The notes: generated by a model not told the origin, from the sequence alone. A DNA stretch of 10,343 bases from an uncultured Bacteroidales bacterium (GCA_947177315.1 CAMWTX010000041.1:1-10343); one strand, 5' to 3'. Shown: positions 1-6,708, counted from the first letter of the stretch. Translations and numbers: made by a program.

Positions 1-1068
1 CTGTTCTTCATTCGGTGTGCCTTCTTCGTTTTCAGGCTCTTGGGGCGTTTCTTCCGCCACGGGGGATGCCGGGGGGATGGGTGCCTCCTCCGGTTCATCG
101 TCTAAGGTCAAGCGGAAAGTCTGGGGTTGGGAAGGAACCGCTTCCATGTTTTCGGCAGAAGCCGGTTCGGAAGCCGGAGTTTCGGTCTGAACCGGTTCGG
201 GAATGCGGATCCGCGTGCTCAGGGTCATGCCGAAGCCAGCATCGTCGTTGATATGGAGCGGCAAATCGGAGTTGTCGGAAAGAATGGGTTTCGGGGTATC
301 GGAAGGTGCTTCCGGTTCGTATTCTTCCGTCTTGTCTTCTTCGGGCTTGCTTTTGGGCGATTTTCGGAACGAAATACGCACATTGCGCAGGTTGTAGTTC
401 AGAATCAAGTAACAGATCAGCGTGAACGCCAAGAGGAAACCGAGCCCCGGATTGCCGATAAGCCCGCGCAGGTAATTGCCGGCAAAAATCCCGGCATGGC
501 CACCGAATACGTAGAATCTTCCGGTTCCGCAGAACCAACCCAGTAAAACCGAAATCCACAACAGGCCGAACAGAGAACGGAAAATAAGTTTTATCCAGGC
601 GTATTTGCGGAGGTTGAGCAACTGCAACCCGATAAGGAGAAGAATCAGGGGGAAAAGAAAGGAGGCTATGCCGAAGCCTTTGTTGATGAACACATCCGCC
701 AGATAAGCCCCCAGGCGTCCGCCGAGATTGCGCACATGCCAACCGCTGTCGGCCCATATACTGCCCGAACGCATCTGTTGCACCACATCATAGTCCATCC
801 ACCAGTAGAAGAAATGGGAGATAAAGGCAAGGGCAAAAAACACACCGGCAAACAGACATAGGAAACCTGCCATGCGGCGTGTCTTTTGGGTGGGGAGTTC
901 CGAAACGATTTTCTTGATTTTATCGGAAAGTCGGTTGGAAACAGGCTCTTCCTCCGCCTGCGGTTCCTCCTGCGGAGTTTCTTCGAGCGGCTCTTCTTGC
1001 GGAAAATCTTCCGCAACAGGCTCTATTTCCGGTTCCGGCAAAGGAATACGTCTTCTGTTTTTCGCCAT
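1..1068 (-). CDS. ftsK: DNA translocase FtsK, N-terminal membrane part (partial)
   Basis: This reading frame has no stop from the ATG at 1066-1068 to the window edge, giving the first 356 residues of a longer protein. It starts with a basic MAKNRRR and an acidic proline/glutamate-rich stretch (residues 10-43). Four hydrophobic segments follow at about 66-90, 133-152, 161-180 and 204-224. From residue 235 there is a long P/E-rich linker. The loop GGRLGAYLADVFINKGFGIA (116-135) and the GGHAGIFAGNYLRGLIG region (189-205) match the FtsK/SpoIIIE 4TM domain of Bacteroidetes as I know it. The ATPase motor and DNA-reading gamma domain would lie beyond the edge and are not visible. FtsK anchors at the division septum and pumps chromosome ends into daughter cells. 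The 71-bp gap from the upstream glycerate kinase gene holds a candidate promoter, so separate transcription is likely. The identification is confident; full length is unknown. Confidence 0.88.
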   Translation of the reverse strand, partial: MAKNRRRIPLPEPEIEPVAEDFPQEEPLEETPQEEPQAEEEPVSNRLSDKIKKIVSELPTQKTRRMAGFLCLFAGVFFALAFISHFFYWWMDYDVVQQMRSGSIWADSGWHVRNLGGRLGAYLADVFINKGFGIASFLFPLILLLIGLQLLNLRKYAWIKLIFRSLFGLLWISVLLGWFCGTGRFYVFGGHAGIFAGNYLRGLIGNPGLGFLLAFTLICYLILNYNLRNVRISFRKSPKSKPEEDKTEEYEPEAPSDTPKPILSDNSDLPLHINDDAGFGMTLSTRIRIPEPVQTETPASEPASAENMEAVPSQPQTFRLTLDDEPEEAPIPPASPVAEETPQEPENEEGTPNEEQ

Positions 1069-1101
1069 AGTGGGTGTGCGGTCTAATCCGCTTTTAGCCC
1101 T

Positions 1102-1109
1102 CAAAGTTA
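1102..1109 (-). promoter_or_regulatory. Candidate -7 promoter box for ftsK
   Basis: Read on the minus strand this is TAACTTTG, an exact fit to the Bacteroidetes -7 consensus TAnnTTTG, lying 33 nt before the ftsK ATG. No convincing TTTG -33 element is found at the usual 19-21 nt spacing, so the call rests on the -7 box and its position only. Confidence 0.4.
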
Positions 1110-1139
1110 ATGAAAAATGCCCAAAAAAGAGAAGATTCG

Positions 1140-2261
1140 CTAAGTCAGCCCTTGTAAAATACTTTTCATCGTTTGTGCTAAGTCTTCTTGGCAATGCTGC
1201 CGGATTTCCTGCATATCGGTGCGGTTCCCTTTTGTGGCGTAGGCGGCGGTGATACCGGTTCGGCGCAAGTCTTGGGCATCGACCGAAACCTCTCCGGCAA
1301 CAACGGTAACGGGAACCCCGGCCTTACGGGCGCGGCGGGCGATGCCCGAAATGGCTTTGCCATGCAGGCTTTGGCTGTCCAAGCGACCTTCTCCCGTAAA
1401 TACGTGGTCGGCATTCTCCAAGAGCCTGTCGAATCCTGTAAAGTCAAGCAATACCTCGATGCCTGCCTGCAATTTTGCGCCTAAAAACGCTTTCATGCCG
1501 AAGCCGCAACCACCGGCGGCCCCCGCTCCGGCATCCTCCGCGCCCTTGAAATTCAAATCTTTTTCCACCAGACGGCTCAAATGCCGGAGCCCCTCGTCCA
1601 ACATCCGCACCATCGCTTTGTCCGCACCCTTTTGCGGTGCGAAGACGTATGCCGCTCCATTCGTTCCGTAGAGCGGATTATCCACGTCGCAAAGGCAAAT
1701 CAGTTCGGTCTGGGCCAACCGGCCGTCCAGGGCGGAGGCATCGATGCGGCATATATCCGAGAGTGTTCTGCCGGTAGGCACAAAGCGGTTGCCCTCAGCG
1801 TTGAAAAAACGTATCCCCAAGGCGGCCGCCATGCCGCAACCGCCGTCGTTGGTGCAGCTTCCGCCCACTCCCACGATTATTTTCCGGCAGTTTGCGTTCA
1901 AGGCTTCGCCGATGAGCATCCCTAGGCCAAACGTGCTTGCCGTGCCCGGATCCGGTTTATCGCCAACCAAGGGCAAGCCGGCGCAGGAAGCCATTTCCAT
2001 CAAGGCGGTATCGCCTGTTTTTCCCCATGCCGCATGAATCATCTCGCCATAAGGGCCTTGGCCTACGGAAATCTTTTTTTCTCCGTTTTCCGCAGCATAC
2101 AGAAAGGCATCCACCGTACCCTCCCCGCCATCGGCTATGGGAATGGAAACGGTCTTGCAATGCGGAAAGCGCGCTTGGATGCACTTTTCCATGATACGGC
2201 AGACCGTAAGCGCAGGCATCGTGCCTTTGAACGAATCAGGAATGAGAATGACGTTTTGCAT
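1140..2261 (-). CDS. Glycerate kinase (GlxK/GarK family)
   Basis: The enzyme phosphorylates glycerate with ATP, feeding glycerate from sugar-acid or glyoxylate breakdown into glycolysis. At 373 residues it is close to the usual length of about 375-380 for this family. Family motifs are in order: DSFKG (9-13), ADGGEGT (43-49), GVGGSCTNDGG (131-141), CDVDNPLYGTNGAA (191-204), GAGAAGGCGFG (245-255) and TGEGRLDSQS (289-298). The ATG at 2259-2261 begins MQNVILIPDSFKG, the normal start of the family, and has no obvious Shine-Dalgarno. The protein should be cytoplasmic. Family members from enterobacteria make 2-phosphoglycerate; the product here is inferred from that. It is transcribed divergently from the exporter gene and lies 71 bp upstream of ftsK on the same strand. 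No neighbour belongs to a glycerate pathway, so context adds nothing about substrate source. Confidence 0.93.
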   Translation of the reverse strand: MQNVILIPDSFKGTMPALTVCRIMEKCIQARFPHCKTVSIPIADGGEGTVDAFLYAAENGEKKISVGQGPYGEMIHAAWGKTGDTALMEMASCAGLPLVGDKPDPGTASTFGLGMLIGEALNANCRKIIVGVGGSCTNDGGCGMAAALGIRFFNAEGNRFVPTGRTLSDICRIDASALDGRLAQTELICLCDVDNPLYGTNGAAYVFAPQKGADKAMVRMLDEGLRHLSRLVEKDLNFKGAEDAGAGAAGGCGFGMKAFLGAKLQAGIEVLLDFTGFDRLLENADHVFTGEGRLDSQSLHGKAISGIARRARKAGVPVTVVAGEVSVDAQDLRRTGITAAYATKGNRTDMQEIRQHCQEDLAQTMKSILQGLT

Positions 2262-2345
2262 ACGCTTTATGGGCTTGCTTTAAGGCGAAAATGTTTTTAG
2301 GGCTACATTTTGCCGGTAAAGGTACTGATTTCCCCTTGCGTTTTG

Positions 2346-2353
2346 TATATTTG
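2346..2353 (+). promoter_or_regulatory. Candidate -7 promoter box for the exporter-trxB-elbB run
   Basis: TATATTTG fits the Bacteroidetes -7 consensus TAnnTTTG and lies 42 nt before the proposed TTG start of the exporter gene. No TTTG is seen at the expected -33 spacing. A 6-bp inverted repeat (tcccga / tcggga, 2357-2370, two-base loop) lies just downstream, near the expected transcription start. The 134-bp region 2262-2395 must also carry the promoter of the divergent glycerate kinase gene, for which I only see a weaker match (TACCTTTA, 2317-2324, minus). Confidence 0.33.
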
Positions 2354-2395
2354 CTTTCCCGATTTCGGGATTGGCGATTAAAAACCTAAGATACT

Positions 2396-3085
2396 TTGCT
2401 GTATTCGATTTGGCATACTATCGTGGAGGCTTTTCTGGCGGGCATGACGTTGAGTTTCATGTTCGGCCCGGCTTTCTTTACCCTTTTGCAGACCAGTCTG
2501 GAAAAAGGGTTTAAGTCTGCTTTTTGGATTGCCAATGGTATCTTTTTGTGCGACAGTCTATTGGTACTTGTCTCCTTTCTCGGGGCATCCCGTTTGTTTA
2601 CCGACCCTTCCGCCAGTAAGGTAATCGGCATTGTGGGAGGCGTTATTCTAGTGCTGATGGGGATCTATACTTTCCGCAAAAAAGTAGTGATCAAGACCTC
2701 GAATGAAGCGGAAAGGCTACAGCCGACCTCGCCGGGAATGTATTTCCTGAAAGGTTTCTTCATGAATCTGGCCAATCCCGGCACGTGGATTTTCTGGTTT
2801 GTCACCGTGGGGGCGATTACGGCGCAATACACCACCGAAAGCGGTGAAGTGGTGGGCTTCCGGGTATTTGTTTTCTTTTTGATAACCCTCTGCACCATTT
2901 TCAGCATGGATGTACTGAAGTCGTTTATCGCCAACAAAATAAAGAGGATTGTGAATGAACGCACCATCAAGGTGGTCAACAAGGTGGTGGGCGTGGTGCT
3001 GATGCTGTTCGGCCTTTACTTGCTCTTGAGCAGTTTCGTTCCCCTTAACATTGACTCGGTTACCGGGAATTTGCGCTTCAACTAG
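2396..3085 (+). CDS. LysE/RhtB-family amino-acid or metabolite exporter
   Basis: This 229-residue inner-membrane protein has six hydrophobic segments at about 6-32, 44-66, 76-94, 117-146, 154-180 and 193-215. The N-terminal GPAFFTLLQTSLEKGFKSA (24-42) and the NLANPGTWIFW motif (124-134) are typical of LysE-family translocators. Members export amino acids or related small molecules; the substrate cannot be read from sequence. The start chosen is TTG at 2396, because an in-frame stop at 2387-2389 rules out anything longer and the first ATG (residue 17) would cut into the first membrane segment. There is no Shine-Dalgarno. The gene ends 27 nt before trxB on the same strand, so the two are probably co-transcribed. 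The C-terminal tail after residue 215 is short and polar. Family confident, start codon less so. Confidence 0.85.
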   Translation: MLYSIWHTIVEAFLAGMTLSFMFGPAFFTLLQTSLEKGFKSAFWIANGIFLCDSLLVLVSFLGASRLFTDPSASKVIGIVGGVILVLMGIYTFRKKVVIKTSNEAERLQPTSPGMYFLKGFFMNLANPGTWIFWFVTVGAITAQYTTESGEVVGFRVFVFFLITLCTIFSMDVLKSFIANKIKRIVNERTIKVVNKVVGVVLMLFGLYLLLSSFVPLNIDSVTGNLRFN

Positions 3086-3112
3086 TTTGTAAAACAAGTA
3101 AAATCAAATAAG

Positions 3113-4048
3113 ATGGAAAAAGTAAAATGCCTTATCATCGGATCCGGTCCTGCCGGATTTACCGCCGCCATTTATGCGGCCCGTGCCGACCTTAAACCTG
3201 TTCTGTACGAAGGAATGCAACCCGGCGGACAGCTCACGATCACGACCGAAGTGGAAAACTTTCCGGGTTATCCCGAAGGCAGGAAAGGCCCTGATTTGAT
3301 GCAGGACTTGCGTCAGCAGGCATTGCGGTTCAATACCGATGTCCGTCCGGGCATGATTGCGAGCGTGGATTTTTCCAAACGTCCGTTCAAGGTGGTGGCC
3401 GACGACGGCAAGGAAATCTTGGCCAACACCGTTATCGTGGCTACCGGGGCTTCCGCCAACTGGCTGGGTCTGGATTCGGAAAAGAAATACAACGGGCAGG
3501 GTGTTTCGGCTTGCGCCACCTGCGACGGGTTCTTCTACAAAAATCAGGACGTTGCCGTGGTGGGCGGCGGGGATACCGCTTGCGAAGAAGCCTGCTATCT
3601 GGCCGGTTTGTGCAGCAAGGTCTATATGATTGTGCGCCGCGATGTGCTCCGCGCCAGCAAAGCCATGCAGGAACGCGTGCTGAACAATCCCAAGATTGAA
3701 GTGCTCTGGCATCACGTAACCAAAGAAATCGTGGGCGATGAAGACGGCGTGAACGGCGCGGTCCTGACCCATGTAAAGACCGGCGAAGAAAAGAAAATCG
3801 ATGTTACCGGCTTTTTCGTGGCTATCGGGCATACCCCCAACACCGCGTTGGTAAAGGGTCAGCTCGAACTGCACGAAACGGGTCATATCAAGACCAAACC
3901 GGGCACCACGCAGACTTCGGTGGAAGGTGTTTTTGCCGCCGGCGACGTGCAGGACCTGCATTTCCGTCAGGCCATCACCTCTGCCGGAACGGGCTGTATG
4001 GCGGCTATCGAAGCCGAACATTTCCTGGCTGACCATAACGAAAAATAG
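3113..4048 (+). CDS. trxB: Thioredoxin-disulfide reductase
   Basis: This is a cytoplasmic FAD enzyme that uses NADPH to reduce thioredoxin, keeping the cell's protein thiols reduced. At 311 residues it has the usual length of a low-molecular-weight bacterial TrxB. The FAD-binding GSGPAG (10-15) comes first. The redox-active CATC with following Asp (C134, C137, D138) and the NADPH-site GGGDTA (151-156) follow. Next is VRRDVLRAS (174-182), whose arginines fit NADPH preference. The C-terminal FAD motif FAAGDVQDLHFRQAITSAGTG lies at 274-294. The ATG at 3113 follows an A-rich leader without a Shine-Dalgarno. The gene sits between the exporter (27-nt gap) and the ElbB-like gene (9-nt gap), which suggests one transcript. 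In Bacteroides, as I recall, trxB lies near lolA and ftsK; here ftsK is about 2 kb away and divergent. Confidence 0.96.
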   Translation: MEKVKCLIIGSGPAGFTAAIYAARADLKPVLYEGMQPGGQLTITTEVENFPGYPEGRKGPDLMQDLRQQALRFNTDVRPGMIASVDFSKRPFKVVADDGKEILANTVIVATGASANWLGLDSEKKYNGQGVSACATCDGFFYKNQDVAVVGGGDTACEEACYLAGLCSKVYMIVRRDVLRASKAMQERVLNNPKIEVLWHHVTKEIVGDEDGVNGAVLTHVKTGEEKKIDVTGFFVAIGHTPNTALVKGQLELHETGHIKTKPGTTQTSVEGVFAAGDVQDLHFRQAITSAGTGCMAAIEAEHFLADHNEK

Positions 4049-4057
4049 TTTCGTCTT

Positions 4058-4705
4058 ATGATGATATGTTTTGCCATAGTGCTTTCCGGTTGCGGCGTCT
4101 ATGACGGAAGCGAAATCGGAGAAGCCATGATGACCATGCTGGCTTTGGACGAGGCCGGTTGCAGGTATGAGATTTTTGCGCCTGACAAACCGCAGTTTCA
4201 TGTGGTGGACCATCTCAAGGGCGAACCGGCTTCGGAAAGCCGCAACGTGCTTGCCGAATCGGCTCGTATCGCTAGGGGCAAGATACGTCCCTTGTCTGAA
4301 TACAAGGCGGAAAACTACAGCGGATTGATTTTTCCCGGCGGATTCGGGGCGGCCAAGAATCTTTGCACATTCGCTTTCGACGGAGCTTCCATGACGGTGG
4401 ATGCTGAAGTGGAACGCGCCGTGAACGAAACCCGTCAGGCCGGCAAGCCCATTGGGGCGATGTGCATTGCACCGGTTATCCTGGGCAAGCTCATTGCGGG
4501 CGTGCAGGTAACGGTAGGCCACGATGAGGCCACCAACGAAGCCTTGCGCCAGATGGGAGCCGAACCCAAGAATGTATTCGGTCCCGATGTGGTTCACGAC
4601 ACGAAAAACAAGGTGTTCACCACGCCTTGCTATATGTTGCCCGATGCCACCATATCCACGGTGGCGGCTTGCTGCCGGAACTTGGTGGCGGAAATGCTCA
4701 AATAG
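4058..4705 (+). CDS. elbB: ElbB-like DJ-1/PfpI superfamily protein (glyoxalase III-like)
   Basis: This 215-residue protein closely matches the ElbB family in length (E. coli about 217) and motifs. The N-terminal IVLSGCGVYDGSEIGEA (7-23), the glycine-rich FPGGFGAAKNL (92-102) and the nucleophile elbow GAMCIAP with cysteine at 136 are all present. ElbB belongs to the class I glutamine-amidotransferase-like/DJ-1 fold. In E. coli it has been linked to isoprenoid synthesis and to glyoxalase activity, but its physiological role is not settled. Two ATGs stand in tandem at 4058 and 4061; either gives the same core. It follows trxB by only 9 nt, consistent with a thiol/reactive-carbonyl defence theme, although that link is inference. 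It ends 27 nt from the convergent dprA. I see no clear terminator hairpin in that gap. Confidence 0.9.
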   Translation: MMICFAIVLSGCGVYDGSEIGEAMMTMLALDEAGCRYEIFAPDKPQFHVVDHLKGEPASESRNVLAESARIARGKIRPLSEYKAENYSGLIFPGGFGAAKNLCTFAFDGASMTVDAEVERAVNETRQAGKPIGAMCIAPVILGKLIAGVQVTVGHDEATNEALRQMGAEPKNVFGPDVVHDTKNKVFTTPCYMLPDATISTVAACCRNLVAEMLK

Positions 4706-4732
4706 GCATGTTCCGCTCAGAGTATGGGCGGC

Positions 4733-5863
4733 TCAGTCGAGCGTGAACCCTGCCAACTGTTCATAACGGTTGCCGGGTAGCGATTTGATGATGCCGTTCA
4801 TTTCCAATTGCAGCAAGACGGGAAGCATTTCGTGAACCGGCTTTCCGCTGCGCTCTTGCAGAAGGTCAACCGAAACAGGATTGGTTTTCTGAAAGACATC
4901 CAACAGTACTTTTTGTTCAGGGGTGGGCATAAACCGTATGCCTGCCCCTTTTTCTTTTGATAACTGCGCGAACAGATCCCCTTGGGAGAGTTCGCTGTAT
5001 CCTAATTCCCGGCGGAGGTCTTCCGCCGATTGCAGCAAAACGGCCTTTCCGGTACGGATCAAGAAATTGCAACCCTTTGACCACGGGTCGATATTGCGCC
5101 CCGGCACGGCAAAGACCGTGCGTTGGTAGGAATCGGCTTCCCGTGCGGTGTGCATGGCGCCTCCTTGGATGGCCGATTCCACAACTACCGTAACCTGCGC
5201 CAAGCCGGCGATGATACGGTTGCGGCGCGGAAAGAGACCGGATTTGATAACCGTAAACAACGGCATTTCCGACAGGATGGCGCCGCCTTGCTCCAGAATG
5301 CGGTCTGCCAAATCGCGGTTTTGTTCGGGATAGATATGTTCCAGCCCGTGCGCCAATACCGCCCAGGTGGGGATATGGTTGGCAAGGCTGGCTTCATGGG
5401 CAAAGGTGTCTATTCCCAAGGCAAGTCCGCTGACGATATGGATATTGTCATTTTTGAGGCACTCTACCATCTGTTCGGTCTGTTCCTGTCCGTAAGAAGT
5501 GGCTCGCCTTGTGCCTACGATGGCGATGCCGTGGGGTGTTCCTTTCGAAAGGTTTCCCTTGCAGTAGAGCACCACGGGCGCGTCCTCGCAGAACCGCAAG
5601 GCGTTGGGATATTCGGCATCCTCGCGGCAGAGAATGCGGATATGGTGTTCCTGAGTCAGTTTGAGCTGTTCCTCCGCCCGCCGGTAGGCCTCATCGGTTA
5701 GTTTTTGCAGATGGTCGGCAATCTCTTTGTTCAAGCCGGCTTGTCGGCAAGTGTCGGCATCCGCCTTAAAAAATGCGGAGGCCGAACCGAAATGGTTTAA
5801 GATAGCGTTGGCGGTACGCGGGCCGATACCTTCCAAAAAAGAAAGGGCAAGATAATCTAACAT
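4733..5863 (-). CDS. dprA: DNA-processing protein DprA
   Basis: DprA binds incoming single-stranded DNA and loads RecA during natural transformation; it is also conserved in bacteria not known to be competent. The 376-residue protein has three parts. A helix-hairpin-helix region (about 5-60, GIGPRTANAIL at 12-22) comes first. The central Rossmann-like domain has IVGTRRATSYG (115-125), SGLALGIDTFAHEA (145-158), FPRRNRIIAG (211-220) and VPGRN (253-257). A C-terminal winged-helix segment (about 315-370) completes it. The start is ATG 5861-5863, supported by a strong Shine-Dalgarno and by the family start LxYLxLxFLxGIG. The gene overlaps the end of the upstream ORF6N gene by 7 bp, so translation is probably coupled. 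It converges on elbB. Confidence 0.95.
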   Translation of the reverse strand: MLDYLALSFLEGIGPRTANAILNHFGSASAFFKADADTCRQAGLNKEIADHLQKLTDEAYRRAEEQLKLTQEHHIRILCREDAEYPNALRFCEDAPVVLYCKGNLSKGTPHGIAIVGTRRATSYGQEQTEQMVECLKNDNIHIVSGLALGIDTFAHEASLANHIPTWAVLAHGLEHIYPEQNRDLADRILEQGGAILSEMPLFTVIKSGLFPRRNRIIAGLAQVTVVVESAIQGGAMHTAREADSYQRTVFAVPGRNIDPWSKGCNFLIRTGKAVLLQSAEDLRRELGYSELSQGDLFAQLSKEKGAGIRFMPTPEQKVLLDVFQKTNPVSVDLLQERSGKPVHEMLPVLLQLEMNGIIKSLPGNRYEQLAGFTLD

Positions 5864-6519
5864 GGTATCACCTCCCGGTCTGCTTTCTTGACCCTTTTGA
5901 CAGTATGTTTGATTTTTCCGATAAAGAAATTCAACTCCAAGGAAGATTCCGTTTCCGCTGTTTCCAAGTCAGGCATTACGATATCGGATAACACATCTCC
6001 GAAATGTTGCATCTTGGTGTTTTGCAACTGAGGGTCTGTTTCTTGATGAAAGTCAACCAACGCGTGTTTGAGGCTTCTTACCTTGGCGAAAGTTTCGATG
6101 ATGGCAAAAGTGACGTCTAATGCGTTTTTACTTTTCAGTACCGTTGCGAGCATGTATAATCCATTTTCGGTGAATACTTTAGGGGGAACGCGGCTCTTCA
6201 TGGAGATATTTGCGGTCGAAATTTTCGACCGCAAATATCGTAATTCGTTGATAGAAAGAGAGAACATGTAGTCTTCAGGGAACTTATCCGGATTGTTTCG
6301 CACCGCCTCGTTGATCCTTTTCGTTTCCACGCCATAGAGGCTGGCGATATCCGCATCGGTAACGACGGCCTTATCCCGGATGGTGATGATGCTGTTGTGC
6401 ACTTGGGTTAACAGCATGGGGCTGACAACAGTAACGGCAATCGCTTTGGGGGATTTTCTTTTGGCTTTTGAGGACACGTTTTTGTTTTTCTTGCCCACGC
6501 TTTTGTTTTTCTTCACCAT
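5857..6519 (-). CDS. ORF6N-domain DNA-binding-type protein
   Basis: This 220-residue protein has three parts. The first is a lysine-rich, probably disordered N-terminal extension (1-30) built partly from a repeated KKNK(S/N)V unit. The second is an ORF6N domain at about 43-130, with IRDKAVVTDADIASLYGVETKRINEAV at 47-73, FPEDYMFSLSINEL at 80-93 and VFTENGLYMLATVLKS at 115-130. The third is a helical C-terminal part. ORF6N domains occur in phage and mobile-element proteins related to anti-repressors, and in Bacteroidetes chromosomes; a DNA-binding or regulatory role is expected but not proven. The ATG at 6517-6519 is the only good start before the basic tail; a shorter start at Met35 is possible. 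A perfect 35-bp palindrome lies in the codons for residues 94-105. The gene overlaps dprA by 7 bp, and no other phage genes are nearby, so this looks like a resident regulator rather than a prophage remnant. Confidence 0.85.
   Translation of the reverse strand: MVKKNKSVGKKNKNVSSKAKRKSPKAIAVTVVSPMLLTQVHNSIITIRDKAVVTDADIASLYGVETKRINEAVRNNPDKFPEDYMFSLSINELRYLRSKISTANISMKSRVPPKVFTENGLYMLATVLKSKNALDVTFAIIETFAKVRSLKHALVDFHQETDPQLQNTKMQHFGDVLSDIVMPDLETAETESSLELNFFIGKIKHTVKRVKKADREVIPC
5867..5875 (-). promoter_or_regulatory. Strong Shine-Dalgarno for dprA inside the ORF6N gene
   Basis: On the minus strand this reads GGAGGTGAT, complementary over nine bases to the canonical 16S rRNA tail ATCACCTCC, with 7 nt between GGAGG and the dprA ATG. 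It lies within the last codons of the ORF6N gene (residues REVIP). It fixes the dprA start and stands out because the other genes here have A-rich leaders without such a match. Confidence 0.75.
6205..6239. repeat. Perfect 35-bp palindrome inside the ORF6N gene
   Basis: Arms at 6205-6221 and 6223-6239 are exact inverted complements (17 bp each) around a single central T at 6222. The arm contains atttgcggtcgaaa. It lies wholly within coding sequence (residues about 94-105) and has no run of T after it, so it is not a terminator. It could be an operator, a cruciform or hairpin, or chance; the length makes chance unlikely. Confidence 0.9.
6480..6513. repeat. Two-copy 21-bp-period direct repeat at the ORF6N gene start
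   Basis: The 13-base string ttttgtttttctt occurs at 6480-6492 and again at 6501-6513, a period of exactly seven codons. It encodes the repeated lysine/asparagine units in the first 15 residues. It could expand or contract without breaking the frame. Confidence 0.7.
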
Positions 6520-6557
6520 GATAGTAAGTTTTAAGAGTTTATAAATACGTTTTGCCG

Positions 6558-6565
6558 CAAAAATA
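6558..6565 (-). promoter_or_regulatory. Candidate -7 promoter box for the ORF6N-dprA unit
   Basis: Read on the minus strand this is TATTTTTG, an exact TAnnTTTG match, 38 nt before the ORF6N ATG. No good -33 TTTG lies at 19-21 nt. The box overlaps a 13-bp palindrome (ttttgc-c-gcaaaa, 6550-6562) that could be an operator. Confidence 0.42.
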
Positions 6566-6643
6566 ACCGCTCCTGTTTTCGATACCTAAGAAATTAAGTT
6601 AAAAGATGTTAATTTTAAGAATTATTAAGAAAAGGAGGCGAAT

Positions 6644-6661
6644 CCTACGTTTTACCGTAGG
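6644..6661. other. Small hairpin in the intergenic region
   Basis: Six-base arms cctacg (6644-6649) and cgtagg (6656-6661) surround a six-base loop. It lies between the start of the ORF6N gene and the terminator of the exported-protein pair. No T-run follows directly, so function is unclear. Apart from this hairpin, the candidate promoter and the terminator, I see nothing coding in 6520-6729. Confidence 0.3.
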
Positions 6662-6677
6662 GCGTGGGGAAAACAAA

Positions 6678-6708
6678 AAAAGCCGCCGACCAAAGGTCGG
6701 CGGCTTTT
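6678..6708 (-). terminator. Rho-independent terminator of the exported-protein pair
   Basis: A perfect 14-bp stem (6678-6691 with 6695-6708, core gccgccgacc / ggtcggcggc) closes on an AAA loop. Read on the minus strand it is followed by a run of seven T including the stem end, then GTTT. It lies 22 nt past the stop of the 451-aa gene. It is nearly symmetric, but the plus-strand side has only four T and no convergent gene needs it. Confidence 0.88.

Noticed and set aside
127..1252. Plus-strand open frames opposite ftsK
   Set aside because: The minus-strand frame from 1068 to the edge is continuous and encodes a typical FtsK membrane domain; the plus-strand frames are low-complexity shadows.
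3104..4597. A 497-codon open frame on the minus strand across trxB and elbB
   Set aside because: It is antisense to two genes with clear family motifs, its translation has no recognisable domain and is rich in His/Phe/Gly as expected from a mirrored codon-biased gene.
4706..4732. Bidirectional terminator between elbB and dprA
   Set aside because: Only a 4-bp imperfect pairing with no T-run on either side.
5857..6519. Prophage or mobile element remnant around the ORF6N gene
   Set aside because: No integrase, transposase, att-like direct repeats or other phage genes are visible, and the gene is fused in operon with dprA.
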